Program-made: the position numbers and the translations under genes
Shown: positions 25,781 through 33,816 of the stretch, one piece after another
How the letters are laid out: every line of letters begins with the position of its first letter
How positions within the stretch are numbered: the stretch's first letter is position 1
Notes under the pieces: model-generated
Told to the model about the DNA's origin: nothing
Database searches by the model: none
What the model saw: only the letters and a program-made list of their open reading frames with translations
Source of the DNA: Bacteroidota bacterium
GTDB lineage: Bacteria; Bacteroidota; Bacteroidia; AKYH767-A; 2013-40CM-41-45
Length of the DNA stretch: 64,000 bases
Assembly (NCBI GenBank): GCA_016711505.1
Contig: JADJSV010000001.1
Span: 372,001-436,000, forward strand
Direction of reading: 5' to 3'

Positions 25781-27022
25781 GTGGATTTATTCGAAAAATT
25801 AAAGAAGAACCGTGGTCCGATCGGACAACATGCAAAAGACTCTCATGGCTATTTTACTTTTCCAAAACTGGAAGGTGATATTGGAACGCGCATGGTTTTT
25901 CGCGGTAAGGAACGTTTGATTTGGTCTTTGAATAATTATTTAGGACTTGCTAATCATCCGGAAGTAAGAAAAGCTGATAATGAAGGCGCAGTAAAATATG
26001 GCTTCGCTTCACCAATGGGTGCTCGTATGATGTCTGGAAATACAAATCAGCATGAGCAGTTGGAAAATGAACTTTCTTCTTTTATGGGTAAGGAAGACAT
26101 CATTCTACTTAACTTCGGTTATCAAGGGATGGTTTCTGCAATTGATTGTCTGGTCGACCGACATGATGTTATCGTTTACGATAGCGAAAGTCATGCATGT
26201 ATCATTGATGGAGTTCGCTTACATATGGGAAAACGTTTTGTATTCCCACACAATGATATTACAAATTGCGAAAAACAACTGGAACGTGCGACACGCATCG
26301 TTGAAGAATCAGGTGGATCGATTTTGCTGATCACTGAAGGTGTGTTTGGAATGAGTGGAGATATGGGTCGTTTGAAAGATATCGTTGAATTGAAGAAGAA
26401 ATTCCAATTCCGGTTATTTGTTGACGATGCTCATGGGTTCGGAACAATGGGAAAAACCGGTTCAGGAACAGGTGAAGAACAAGGTGTAAACGAAGAGATC
26501 GATATTTACTTCGGAACATTTGCAAAAAGTATGGCTATGATCGGCGGATTTATTTCCAGTCGTGAAGACATCGTAGAATATCTGCGTTACAATATGCGCT
26601 CACAGATCTTTGCTAAATCAATGCCATCAGCATTGGTTATCGGTGCGTTGAAGCGTCTTGAATTGCTTCGCTCTAAGCCGGAATTGAAAGATAATCTGTG
26701 GAAGATCGTAAATGCACTTCAATCAGGATTGAAAGATGCCGGATTCAACATTGGAAAAACACAATCCCCTGTTACACCGGTATTCATGAATGGTACGATC
26801 GGAGAAGCAACGAATCTGATCTACGATATGCGTGAGAACTATGATATCTTCTGTTCAATGGTTGTTTATCCTGTTGTACCGAAAGGCATCATTATTCTTC
26901 GTCTAATCCCAACTTCCGTACACACACTGGAAGATGTGAATTATACGATCGACGCTTTCCGTAAAGCTTATGTTAAACTGAAAGCCGGAGAATATGCATC
27001 AGACAAGATTGCAGCATTTTAA
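25781..27022 (+). CDS. spt: Serine palmitoyltransferase-like PLP-dependent acyltransferase
   Basis: A 413-residue alpha-oxoamine synthase of fold type I. Conserved parts include WSLNNYLGLANHP, SESHACIIDGVRL, the aspartate of VDDAHGFGTMG and the PLP lysine near residue 249 in FGTFAKSMAMIGG. Relatives are 8-amino-7-oxononanoate synthase and glycine C-acetyltransferase, but the N-terminus MDLFEKLKKNRGPIGQHA and the overall pattern are those of Bacteroidota enzymes annotated as serine palmitoyltransferase, the first step of sphingolipid synthesis. GTG is used as start, since no ATG fits the conserved N-terminus. The specific substrate is inferred from the family. Confidence 0.82.
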   Translation: MDLFEKLKKNRGPIGQHAKDSHGYFTFPKLEGDIGTRMVFRGKERLIWSLNNYLGLANHPEVRKADNEGAVKYGFASPMGARMMSGNTNQHEQLENELSSFMGKEDIILLNFGYQGMVSAIDCLVDRHDVIVYDSESHACIIDGVRLHMGKRFVFPHNDITNCEKQLERATRIVEESGGSILLITEGVFGMSGDMGRLKDIVELKKKFQFRLFVDDAHGFGTMGKTGSGTGEEQGVNEEIDIYFGTFAKSMAMIGGFISSREDIVEYLRYNMRSQIFAKSMPSALVIGALKRLELLRSKPELKDNLWKIVNALQSGLKDAGFNIGKTQSPVTPVFMNGTIGEATNLIYDMRENYDIFCSMVVYPVVPKGIIILRLIPTSVHTLEDVNYTIDAFRKAYVKLKAGEYASDKIAAF

Positions 27023-27086
27023 TCCACACTTAAAGCGATTTTAACAAACAAACCCTCCATAAACTAACACTTTAAAAACAAACACA

Positions 27087-27272
27087 ATGAAAGAATACGA
27101 AAACATCAAACAACTAGTATCTGCCATTGAAGAAGATGTAATCAAATTTTCTGAAAAAGGTAACGCAGCTGCCGGAACACGTGTACGTAAAGGTTTACAA
27201 GAAATCAAACGTGCTTGTCAGGATATGCGCGATGCAATCCAGGACGCAAAGAAAACTGAAGAGAGCAATTAA
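27087..27272 (+). CDS. Histone H1-like protein
   Basis: A 61-residue protein of the small histone H1/Hc1-like family seen in Bacteroidota: KQLVSAIEEDVIKFSEKGN followed by AAGTRVRKGLQEIKRACQDMR. Basic residues cluster in the second half (RVRKGLQEIKR), and acidic ones at the end. Likely a DNA-associated protein, although the binding role in this phylum is mostly inferred by homology. It has its own terminator. Confidence 0.8.
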   Translation: MKEYENIKQLVSAIEEDVIKFSEKGNAAAGTRVRKGLQEIKRACQDMRDAIQDAKKTEESN

Positions 27273-27301
27273 TTTATTGCTTGTTGTTTATTAGAAATTT
27301 G

Positions 27302-27332
27302 ACAGCCCTTTCGATTTGGAAGGGCTGTTTTT
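27302..27332 (+). terminator. Rho-independent terminator after the histone-like gene
   Basis: A perfect 9-bp stem (ACAGCCCTT / AAGGGCTGT) with a 9-base loop, followed by five T. It starts 29 bases after the stop codon. Confidence 0.9.
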
Positions 27333-27389
27333 GATTAGGATTATTAGGATTATTGGATTATAGGATTTTTTAAATATGTTTTGTGTTTA

Positions 27390-27905
27390 GATAGTTATCG
27401 TATATGCATTAACTTAATTATTATAATCACTATTGAAGTTAAGTGAGACGTGGCCTGCTTTATTGCTATCAGCTTTAGCTCAATTTCATTAAGGCTAAAC
27501 TCAAGAATTTATAATCAGTATAGTAGTGCGGCCCGTTGGGCCTGAGCCGTCAAGCACCTTGGGCGCTCCTTTAACCCATGCAGTGTCCATTAATCCCGGT
27601 AGTTCCAGCATAGTGGTTTCCGCCTGTTCCTCTTTCGATTGTGTTTAAAGAGTGCGCCCCTAAGGTGCTTAGCGTTCTTGTACAGGTCTAGTATTACCAA
27701 AAGTATGGCCCTAACGGGCCTGATGTTCTATAAATTAACAACGAATATTTTTTCGCTTTGACCAAATGACATTAAGCTTTAGCTGACAGCAATAAATGCT
27801 AATTTAAAAAAATATTTTTTATAAATATCTCATTTCAACAAAACGAAATACTATTCATTCATTATTTATCATAGGTTAACGTCTATGCAATAGCTCTCGT
27901 GATCG
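27390..27905. repeat. Large imperfect palindromic intergenic element, copy A
   Basis: About 515 bases without a gene. The two halves are imperfect inverted copies: the left half carries TTATTGCTATCAGCTTTAGC, GGCCCGTTGGGCC and GTCAAGCACCTTGGGCGC; the right half carries GCGCCCCTAAGGTGCTTAG, GGCCCTAACGGGCC and GCTTTAGCTGACAGCAATAAA in reversed order. Each arm thus holds its own small GC-rich hairpins. The same modules form copy B at 29901-30490. No open frame for a transposase is present. The first and last few dozen bases are less conserved, so the limits are approximate. Confidence 0.75.
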
Positions 27906-27947
27906 TGACGAATTTAAGTGATCTTGTGTTTGATTTTTTAAACGTGA

Positions 27948-29792
27948 TTATTCTTTTATCCATTTAAAGACTTCACTTTTCGATTCTGTCCTGATGACAC
28001 AGAAATATAAACCACTTTCGAGATCTTTAATATTCACTTTTTTGAAATCAACATTTGATTCTGTATTCAATAAAATTAATTTTCCTTGTACATCATAGAA
28101 TGTAATTTCTCCATGTGATTTTACGATCAGGTAATCTTCGGATGGAACAGGATAAATAACAACATTCGCTGAAGAATTCTCATCGATATAAGTACATGCA
28201 TCAATGCGTACCAATTGGTTTGCAGAATTCGAACAGCCTGTTGAATTTGTATAGCGGTAATCAATCAGATGGTTGCCGACGGTAAGAATAGCAGGATTCA
28301 GTTGGAACGAAGGCTGTACTATTCCATCTATAAATAATTGTCCACCGGGCGGTGAAATATTTACATACGTTACCGGATCAGAACTACAAAAAACAGAATC
28401 CAGTCCGATGATGCTTACTGTCGGTGCCGGAATAAATTCTACATATGTCGGATCAGATACCTGTGGCAATCCTGACGAATTAGTAACAGTAACAAAATAA
28501 TTTCCGGGAGTAGTTATAATGATTGCGCACGTATCATTTCCATAATTTGAACCATTGAGATTCCATTGGTAATGAAAACCATTTCCGGCCGGGGTTTGTA
28601 AAACTGCTGTACTGCCAATGCAAAATTTTGTTGTGTCTGTGTCAGAGATCCATGCTATGTGATGTGATGTTGAATCATAGATCCTGTATAGTTCTCCTCC
28701 AGTAAAACTGCCAACCAATAAATCGCCCCATTGATCTTCGCCAAAGGAAACTGATCCGGATGCAAAATTGCTGATGTAAGTTGTATCTGAAAACGAGTTT
28801 CCATTTCGCACTACTCCTCTTAATGTTGAGGAACACAAGTCGGAATAAAAATATCTGCCGAACATGGTATGATAGGAAGACCCTCTGTAAACAAATCCGC
28901 CTGTCACAGAGCAACCGTTGCTATGCGAGTACTGAACAACAGGTTCAACATATGCAGTGCTTGCAGCGCAATCTGTGGTGATGTACGGAGCAATACCTTC
29001 ATAGCAACGCCAGCCATAATTTTCTCCACCACGGCTTCTTGCAGATTGAAAATCTATTTCTTCATTTGACACTTGTCCGACATCACCGATCCACATATCG
29101 CCGGTCATTTTATCAAAACTCCAGCGCCATGGATTTCTGAAACCGACAGACCAGATCTCATCGGGAAATGGAGAAAGTAAAAATGGATTGTTGTGTGGGA
29201 TAGTATATCCACCCGCAGTAGTATCACTGACATCTAAGCGGAGAAATTTTCCAAGCAATAATGTAGTATCCTGTGCATGGTTTGAAGGATCACCTTCTCC
29301 ACCTCCATCGCCAAGTCCAATGTATAAATAACCATCTTTACCAAAGGCCATATCGCCGCCATAATGACTTCCAACAGGCTGAGGAATAGTTATGATGACT
29401 TGTTCGCTGGATGTGTCAGCCAACTGCGGATCGGATGAAACTTTGAAACGTGAGATCCGTGAATCAGTTCCTCCTAGTGGTACATAATAAATATAGAAAT
29501 ATCCGGACTGCAAATAGTCATCAGAAAAAACTACACTTAATAATCCTTTTTCCAGTCCTGCAGCATTGACTCTGCTGGTCAGATCAAGAAATGGAACAGG
29601 ATTCTGCATGCCGGAAGAATCAAGCATTACGATCTGTCCGGGTTTAAGAACAACGAAGATCCGTTCATCGCCACATGAGGCAATATCAGACAAATTATTT
29701 AGTCCGGTTGCAATTCGTGCGTAAGAGATCTGTGAATTTGAATTTTGCATCATGCTGAGGAGCATGATTAAAGAGAGAAATAGTTTTTTCAT
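27948..29792 (-). CDS. PQQ-dependent sugar dehydrogenase-like protein with T9SS sorting domain
   Basis: A 614-residue exported protein: signal peptide ending at NSNSQ, a six-bladed propeller of the soluble aldose dehydrogenase family (about 25-375), an Ig/PKD-like insert (about 390-520) and a T9SS type A tail (VIYPVPSEDYLIVKS, DVQGKLILLN, LESGLYFCVIR). Family motifs include GLLSVVFSDDY, PVGSHYGGDMAFGKDGYLYIGLGDGGG in part with the catalytic His, and GFRNPWRWSFD with the conserved Arg. It would oxidise sugars outside the cell if PQQ is bound. No pqq synthesis genes are in the window. It is flanked by the two palindromic elements. Confidence 0.85.
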   Translation of the reverse strand: MKKLFLSLIMLLSMMQNSNSQISYARIATGLNNLSDIASCGDERIFVVLKPGQIVMLDSSGMQNPVPFLDLTSRVNAAGLEKGLLSVVFSDDYLQSGYFYIYYVPLGGTDSRISRFKVSSDPQLADTSSEQVIITIPQPVGSHYGGDMAFGKDGYLYIGLGDGGGEGDPSNHAQDTTLLLGKFLRLDVSDTTAGGYTIPHNNPFLLSPFPDEIWSVGFRNPWRWSFDKMTGDMWIGDVGQVSNEEIDFQSARSRGGENYGWRCYEGIAPYITTDCAASTAYVEPVVQYSHSNGCSVTGGFVYRGSSYHTMFGRYFYSDLCSSTLRGVVRNGNSFSDTTYISNFASGSVSFGEDQWGDLLVGSFTGGELYRIYDSTSHHIAWISDTDTTKFCIGSTAVLQTPAGNGFHYQWNLNGSNYGNDTCAIIITTPGNYFVTVTNSSGLPQVSDPTYVEFIPAPTVSIIGLDSVFCSSDPVTYVNISPPGGQLFIDGIVQPSFQLNPAILTVGNHLIDYRYTNSTGCSNSANQLVRIDACTYIDENSSANVVIYPVPSEDYLIVKSHGEITFYDVQGKLILLNTESNVDFKKVNIKDLESGLYFCVIRTESKSEVFKWIKE

Positions 29793-29900
29793 TGGTGTCA
29801 GTTTAGGGTTCCTGAATCAATAGTCTACGCAAGGTATTTAAATAACTGAAATCGAGAAATAATTTTTACCACATTTTTATGCAGGAGATAAAGGGAATCC

Positions 29901-30490
29901 CGATAGCTATTGCGTTCGCGTCAACTTAAGATAAAAATAAATGAAAAGTATTTCCTTCTCTTGACATGATATTATTTACAAAAAAAATAGTTTGCAAATT
30001 AGACTTTATTACCATCAGCTAAAGCTTAATGTCATTTGGTAAAGACGAATGAGATATTTGTTGTCAATTTTATAGATTATTAGGCCTGTTAAGGCCATAA
30101 CTCTTGGTAACTTTTGGACTATACAAGTTCGCTAAGCACCTTTAGGGGCGCAAACTCTTCACAACGAAAGCACAATTGTAAATCAGGAATAAGCCAAATG
30201 CAACCAATATATACTGGAACTTTGATGTAATTGAATTAATGGACACATGCATTGTGTTTAAAGAGTGCGCCCCTAAAGGGGCTTGACTGTCTCGTGTAGT
30301 CTAGTATTACCAAAAGTTACGGCCCTAACGGGCCTGTCACTTCTAAATACATACATATACTTATTATGAATACTTGAGCTTAACTTAATCACATTGAATT
30401 AAAGCTGACTGCAATAAATTAAGTGATAACTCACTTAATTTCCATAGATAAAAATATAATTAAGTTGACGCCTATGAGATAGCTCTCAGA
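29901..30490. repeat. Large imperfect palindromic intergenic element, copy B
   Basis: About 590 bases, nested inverted arms. Outer: 29901-29938 with 30445-30487 (sharing GCGTCAACTTAA and TAGCT). Middle: 30005-30033 with 30391-30419 (sharing TTTATT and CAGCT). Inner: 30081-30167 with 30254-30336, each holding GGCC-type and CCTTTAGGGGCGC-type hairpins and a TTGGTAA word. The core between 30168 and 30253 holds GTTCCAGT and ATTAATGGACAC-like words that also occur in copy A. No gene is visible in 29793-30558. Together with copy A it brackets the PQQ dehydrogenase gene. Confidence 0.75.
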
Positions 30491-30558
30491 TTGCTAATTC
30501 TCATGGCTTAATGTCTACCTCCCTCACATCTGGCCTGGAATTTTAATCGCTTCTAATT

Positions 30559-30762
30559 ATGGAAACTAAAGACCCAAATAACTATTATATCACCCAGGAA
30601 ATGATTGTCCGGGCAGAACAAAACCATTATTGGGAACATATCCGGGAAAATGGAAAAAATACCATTGCAGCAGGCGGAAAAGTGGTTGTCGGGGTGACAG
30701 ATTTTGAAAAACCGAACGAATTTGACAATTGGCTGGCGAAGGCAAAAGAGCAGGGAAAATAA
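30559..30762 (+). CDS. Small protein of unknown function (67 aa)
   Basis: A short soluble reading frame starting METKDPNNYYITQEMIVRAE. It is acidic and aromatic-rich at the N-terminus (NHYWEHIRENG) and lysine-rich at the end (AKAKEQGK). I recognise no family. The composition looks protein-like, and the start is a proper ATG, but no clear ribosome binding site or promoter is seen. It is the first gene after palindromic copy B. Confidence 0.45.
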   Translation: METKDPNNYYITQEMIVRAEQNHYWEHIRENGKNTIAAGGKVVVGVTDFEKPNEFDNWLAKAKEQGK

Positions 30763-30796
30763 TTTTTTTTAAAATTTTATTTGCAGTGTAAAATAT

Positions 30797-30817
30797 AATG
30801 ACTATATTATAATCATT
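30797..30817 (+). promoter_or_regulatory. AT-rich 21-bp dyad upstream of a small gene
   Basis: AATGACTATA and TATAATCATT are inverted arms (one mismatch) around a central T, ending 13 bases before the ATG at 30831. It could be an operator for an autoregulated product, but AT-rich dyads of this size also arise by chance. Confidence 0.3.
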
Positions 30818-30830
30818 CAAATTGATTGTT

Positions 30831-31127
30831 ATGCAAACATTAAACGTAAACGTATTATTAGATACATCGCTGAACTACGGTTACAGCAAAGAATCATTCA
30901 TGGTAGCAGATGAACTGGACAAAGTAAAAATCTCCAAAGGTGAAAGCTGGTTCATAGTAGAGAATGATCCCAAAACAAAACGCGCAAGAGCATCACGCAA
31001 AGCAATTGCATTTGCAGAAAGTACATTCGAGACTTTTGCAGGAGCTAGTGTTTGTCTGAAACAATTTATGAATTGGCTGCAGGAAGTAATAGAGATTGAC
31101 ATGCAAAAAAATGTTAGAATGGAATAA
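30831..31127 (+). CDS. Small protein of unknown function (98 aa)
   Basis: I start it at the ATG at 30831 (MQTLNVNVLLDTSLNYG) rather than the in-frame TTG nine bases upstream. It is a soluble, mixed alpha/beta-looking protein with a basic centre (DPKTKRARASRKAIAFAEST) and hydrophobic helical end (CLKQFMNWLQEVIEID). I recognise no domain. An imperfect dyad lies directly upstream. Confidence 0.5.
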   Translation: MQTLNVNVLLDTSLNYGYSKESFMVADELDKVKISKGESWFIVENDPKTKRARASRKAIAFAESTFETFAGASVCLKQFMNWLQEVIEIDMQKNVRME

Positions 31128-31244
31128 ATTTAGTTATTAATTGCTTTTCTTTACGAAGGTGAAATATAGCCAGGTGCATTAAAAAAAAAGATACAGGAAA
31201 TTGACCCTAATGTACCAGATGCTTCGAACAACTATTCAACTTTG

Positions 31245-31622
31245 ATGAGACAAATAAATAATTTTTATTCTTATATGTTTTACCGGTTGACTAAACCTGC
31301 TCTGACAGAAGAAAGCGGCAATGAAATTAATGGGATTGTATGGGTAACATTTAGTCAAGTCATGATTCTCGTAAATTTTTTAAGTATATTCCTCTATTGC
31401 TTTTTTGAAAATCCGTTACGAAAAGAATTATTTAACTATTCTAAGATTTTAGTTGTCATCATTTATTTTCTTCTTTCAATCAGGAATTATAAAATTTTCT
31501 ATAACAACTATGTAAATTTTAGAGAAAAATGGAAAGATGAAGACAGAAAGATTAGAAATGTAAAGATCCATTTGTTCTATTGGCTATTAGTGTTACCTTT
31601 ACTTGGTCCAATAACTTCTTGA
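31245..31622 (+). CDS. Small membrane protein of unknown function (125 aa)
   Basis: A protein with two clear hydrophobic helices near the N-terminal half (VWVTFSQVMILVNFLSIFL, ILVVIIYFLLSI) and a third at the C-terminus (LFYWLLVLPLLGPITS). A charged loop (REKWKDEDRKIRNVK) lies between. The ATG at 31245 is the first ATG, but the frame stays open upstream for 27 codons (KKKIQEIDPNVPDASNN is in frame) without a start codon, across a run of nine A. It may be a fragment of a longer gene. No family recognised. Confidence 0.45.
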   Translation: MRQINNFYSYMFYRLTKPALTEESGNEINGIVWVTFSQVMILVNFLSIFLYCFFENPLRKELFNYSKILVVIIYFLLSIRNYKIFYNNYVNFREKWKDEDRKIRNVKIHLFYWLLVLPLLGPITS

Positions 31623-31750
31623 TATTTAAACCATAACCAGAACGAATAAGTTGTAATTAGTAATTTGAATAAATTCAACTTTGCATTTTTGATTTTGAAC
31701 TTTTAAATATGTAGAAACTTAATTTGCAGTGAAATTGATTGAAAAGAAAT

Positions 31751-31780
31751 TTGCAAAAAGAAAGAAATTTCGGATATTTG
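31751..31780 (+). promoter_or_regulatory. tRNA promoter (TTG, 19 bases, GATATTTG)
   Basis: TTG at 31751-31753 and, after exactly 19 bases, GATATTTG at 31773-31780, seven of eight positions of TAnnTTTG. The tRNA begins 18 bases further on. Confidence 0.55.
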
Positions 31781-31797
31781 CAGCCCCTAAAAAAAAT

Positions 31798-31871
31798 GGC
31801 GAGGTAGCTCAGATGGTTAGAGCGCAGGATTCATAACCCTGAGGTCGGGGGTTCGATCCCCCCTTTCGCTA
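31798..31871 (+). tRNA. tRNA with CAT anticodon (tRNA-Met, elongator type)
   Basis: A 74-base cloverleaf. Acceptor stem GGCGAGG pairs with TTTCGCT (three G-U pairs), D-arm GCTC/GAGC, anticodon arm CAGGA-TTCATAA-CCCTG with anticodon CAT, and T-arm GGGGG-TTCGATC-CCCCC; discriminator A, CCA not encoded. The first acceptor pair is G-U, so it is not the initiator (which has an unpaired 1-72 and GGG/CCC anticodon stem). An A31-C39 mismatch closes the anticodon loop. A tRNA-Ile2 with lysidine-modified CAT cannot be excluded. Confidence 0.9.
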
Positions 31872-31873
31872 CT

Positions 31874-31909
31874 AATCCCTTGATTTGCATTCATTTCAAG
31901 GGATTTTTG
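31874..31909 (+). terminator. Rho-independent terminator of the tRNA
   Basis: A perfect 10-bp stem (AATCCCTTGA / TCAAGGGATT) with a 12-base loop, continuing into five T, begins three bases after the tRNA. Confidence 0.88.
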
Positions 31910-31930
31910 TATCAAAATTTTTTATTATAA

Positions 31931-32674
31931 TTAGCTTCTGTCCTCTTCTTTCAACACACTCGTATAATGCTTCAACGAGCGGAGAATGATGGTGATAACT
32001 GTTGTGATGATCAACATGATACATAAATTTTTTCCTAGACTAATCGTATGCCACTTTTTATAGCCAATTAAAAGGTCTACAAATACGAACCCTATTACTG
32101 TTGCCAGTACTCCGGAATACTCTCTTCTCAACACACTTTTCATCGAAAATGGTATTGAACTTTTCTGAAATGAACTGAATCTTGGAATGAAAGCCGGAAC
32201 TCCTTTTGCCCAATCCAGATACGACTGACCAAATTTACGTTCGAGAAAACGTTCTTCTGCAAACATGATTCGCTCGTAATACAACCAGTACATCAAACTA
32301 ACAATGATGGTGAATTCAATGTTTTTTGTGAACAGAACTATTCCTATCCACATTAGGTAATTTCCCAAATATAATGGATGTCGGACCGTTGAATAGATTC
32401 CACTATGGTTGAGCTGCTCAGCGACCTGCTCCTCTGTATTGCGACCGGAAGTCCCTCGGGGAGTCGTACCTATCGTATAACTCCGCACCCAAAATCCAAG
32501 AATGGAAAGAATATAAGCCGAATAATTAAAGGCTTTTACCTGCACCGGAGTGAGGTCATCATACGAAGTCGAAAAAACAGCGGGAATTGCCAGAATGAAT
32601 AAGATCAACGGAAGTTGTCCCCTGTGCTTAAACAGCCAATTTCCTTCTTTTTCCAGTGAATGCAGTAGTGCCAT
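31931..32674 (-). CDS. Isoprenylcysteine carboxyl methyltransferase family membrane protein
   Basis: A 247-residue polytopic membrane protein. The signature of the ICMT/PEMT superfamily is present: STVRHPLYLGNYLMWIG for SAM binding and EERFLERKFGQSYLDW at the C-terminal half. Bacterial members methylate lipids or small molecules; the actual substrate is unknown. It has a clean promoter (32683-32712) that is divergent from the START-like gene and converges on the tRNA. Confidence 0.8.
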   Translation of the reverse strand: MALLHSLEKEGNWLFKHRGQLPLILFILAIPAVFSTSYDDLTPVQVKAFNYSAYILSILGFWVRSYTIGTTPRGTSGRNTEEQVAEQLNHSGIYSTVRHPLYLGNYLMWIGIVLFTKNIEFTIIVSLMYWLYYERIMFAEERFLERKFGQSYLDWAKGVPAFIPRFSSFQKSSIPFSMKSVLRREYSGVLATVIGFVFVDLLIGYKKWHTISLGKNLCIMLIITTVITIILRSLKHYTSVLKEEDRS

Positions 32675-32682
32675 AGTCGTTG

Positions 32683-32712
32683 CGAAGGTATTATCATTTT
32701 TGAGGTTTTCAA
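32683..32712 (-). promoter_or_regulatory. Promoter of the membrane methyltransferase (TTG, 19 bases, TACCTTCG)
   Basis: On the minus strand TTG (32712-32710) is followed by exactly 19 bases and TACCTTCG (32690-32683), one mismatch to TAnnTTTG. The ATG follows eight bases later, so the mRNA leader would be very short. Confidence 0.65.
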
Positions 32713-32724
32713 TAAAAAAATGAC

Positions 32725-32732
32725 TATCTTCG
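32725..32732 (+). promoter_or_regulatory. -7 promoter-like element (TATCTTCG) of the START-like gene
   Basis: Seven of eight positions of TAnnTTTG and the same variant as upstream of bamD. The GTG start lies 44 bases downstream. No TTG at the right spacing. Confidence 0.4.
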
Positions 32733-32776
32733 CTTCCCCTGAAAATCAGGAAGTAATTAATTTTAAGTAATATAAC

Positions 32777-33181
32777 GTGAAGCAGGAAATCAAAACGAAG
32801 AAAAAAGTAAAATTTTCACTGGAATTCGAAATCAAATCGTCTACAAAAATATTGTTCAATTACCTCAGTAATGCTAGTAGCCTCGAAGAATGGTTTGCCG
32901 ATAAAGTAACTATCCGTGAAGGTGATTACGTTTTTCATTGGGAAGGTTCAGAACAAAGAGCTCAGATCGTTTCAAAAAAAGATAATCAGATGATCCGTTA
33001 CAAATGGGTCACTGATGAAAAAAAAGACGACACCTATTTTCAGTTTGAAATAATACAGGATGAGATCACTTCAGATATTGCTTTAGTTGTGACAGACTTT
33101 ACTGATGAAGATGAGAAAGAAGAAAACGAACTTTTGTGGAATAGTCAGATCCATACTCTGATGCACATTCTGGGCTGTTAA
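32777..33181 (+). CDS. START-like domain protein (SRPBCC superfamily)
   Basis: A 134-residue single-domain protein of the START-like family that is widespread in Bacteroidota. The pattern FSLEFEIKSSTKILFNYLSN, SLEEWFADKV and WNSQIHTLMHILGC matches the helix-grip fold of AHSA1/SRPBCC proteins. It likely binds a hydrophobic ligand; none is known. GTG is the start, since the next ATG would remove most of the domain. Its stop overlaps the stop of the converging gene by a few bases. Confidence 0.8.
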   Translation: MKQEIKTKKKVKFSLEFEIKSSTKILFNYLSNASSLEEWFADKVTIREGDYVFHWEGSEQRAQIVSKKDNQMIRYKWVTDEKKDDTYFQFEIIQDEITSDIALVVTDFTDEDEKEENELLWNSQIHTLMHILGC

Positions 33182-33789
33182 TCTTTTAACAATCCAAGGA
33201 ATAGTTTCAACGTCTCCTTCCCTACCTGAATTACACTTTTGTATTCTGAGATCGAAAGCTTTCGCGTAAGTTTCACAAAATCTTTTGCAGATAAAATCTG
33301 CAGTGCAAGTTCTAAGTTCTTCTGAGAATTCAGCAATAGATAATTATCGGTTCCAAGATGATACTGCCACGGACTTTCATTCACGCAAAAGTAAATATCA
33401 CTTTCGGTCAGCCTTTCTAAATTACGGATCAGTTTTGGTTTGAAATATTCCCAGGCATTTCCCTGAATATGGAGCGTGAATGTAAATTCATTTCCCCACC
33501 AGAACATCGAACGAAATGCGAAGACGGATTGTTTGTTGAACATCCTGGGACAATCGAGCAAAACGTAAGGAAATAGTTTGTAGTTCTCACCACGAAAGAT
33601 CTTTCCTGAAGAAGAATTCAATCCTTCGACATTCAATGCGGCCTCTGAAAAAACAGATTTCAATTCCACTTCCAGCATTCCGAAAAGTTCGATCATTTTC
33701 GCTGTAGATGAATGTTTTAATTCGAAGAATTTCTTATCGACTAAAACCTGCATTTCCTCGTTACTAAAGTTCAAAATATTATCTTGCAT
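33178..33789 (-). CDS. Conserved hypothetical protein (203 aa)
   Basis: A soluble protein with no signal peptide and no motif I recognise. Aromatic-rich centre (FRSMFWWGNEFTFTLHIQG, DIYFCVNESPWQYHLGTDNY) suggests a compact beta-rich domain between two helical ends. It reads like a lineage-conserved Bacteroidota protein. Tail-to-tail with the START-like gene (four-base overlap) and divergent from the LptF/G permease with only 27 bases between starts, so promoters must overlap the neighbours. Confidence 0.6.
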   Translation of the reverse strand: MQDNILNFSNEEMQVLVDKKFFELKHSSTAKMIELFGMLEVELKSVFSEAALNVEGLNSSSGKIFRGENYKLFPYVLLDCPRMFNKQSVFAFRSMFWWGNEFTFTLHIQGNAWEYFKPKLIRNLERLTESDIYFCVNESPWQYHLGTDNYLLLNSQKNLELALQILSAKDFVKLTRKLSISEYKSVIQVGKETLKLFLGLLKD

Positions 33790-33816
33790 CCGCTTTAACT
33801 GAGCAACAAATATAGC

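Noticed and set aside
27390..30490. Insertion sequence or composite transposon
   Set aside because: No transposase frame exists within either element or between them; the arms are nested inverted modules, not simple terminal repeats with target-site duplication that I could identify.
31798..31910. tRNA as an integration site of a mobile element
   Set aside because: I found no direct repeat of the tRNA 3' end downstream and no integrase gene.
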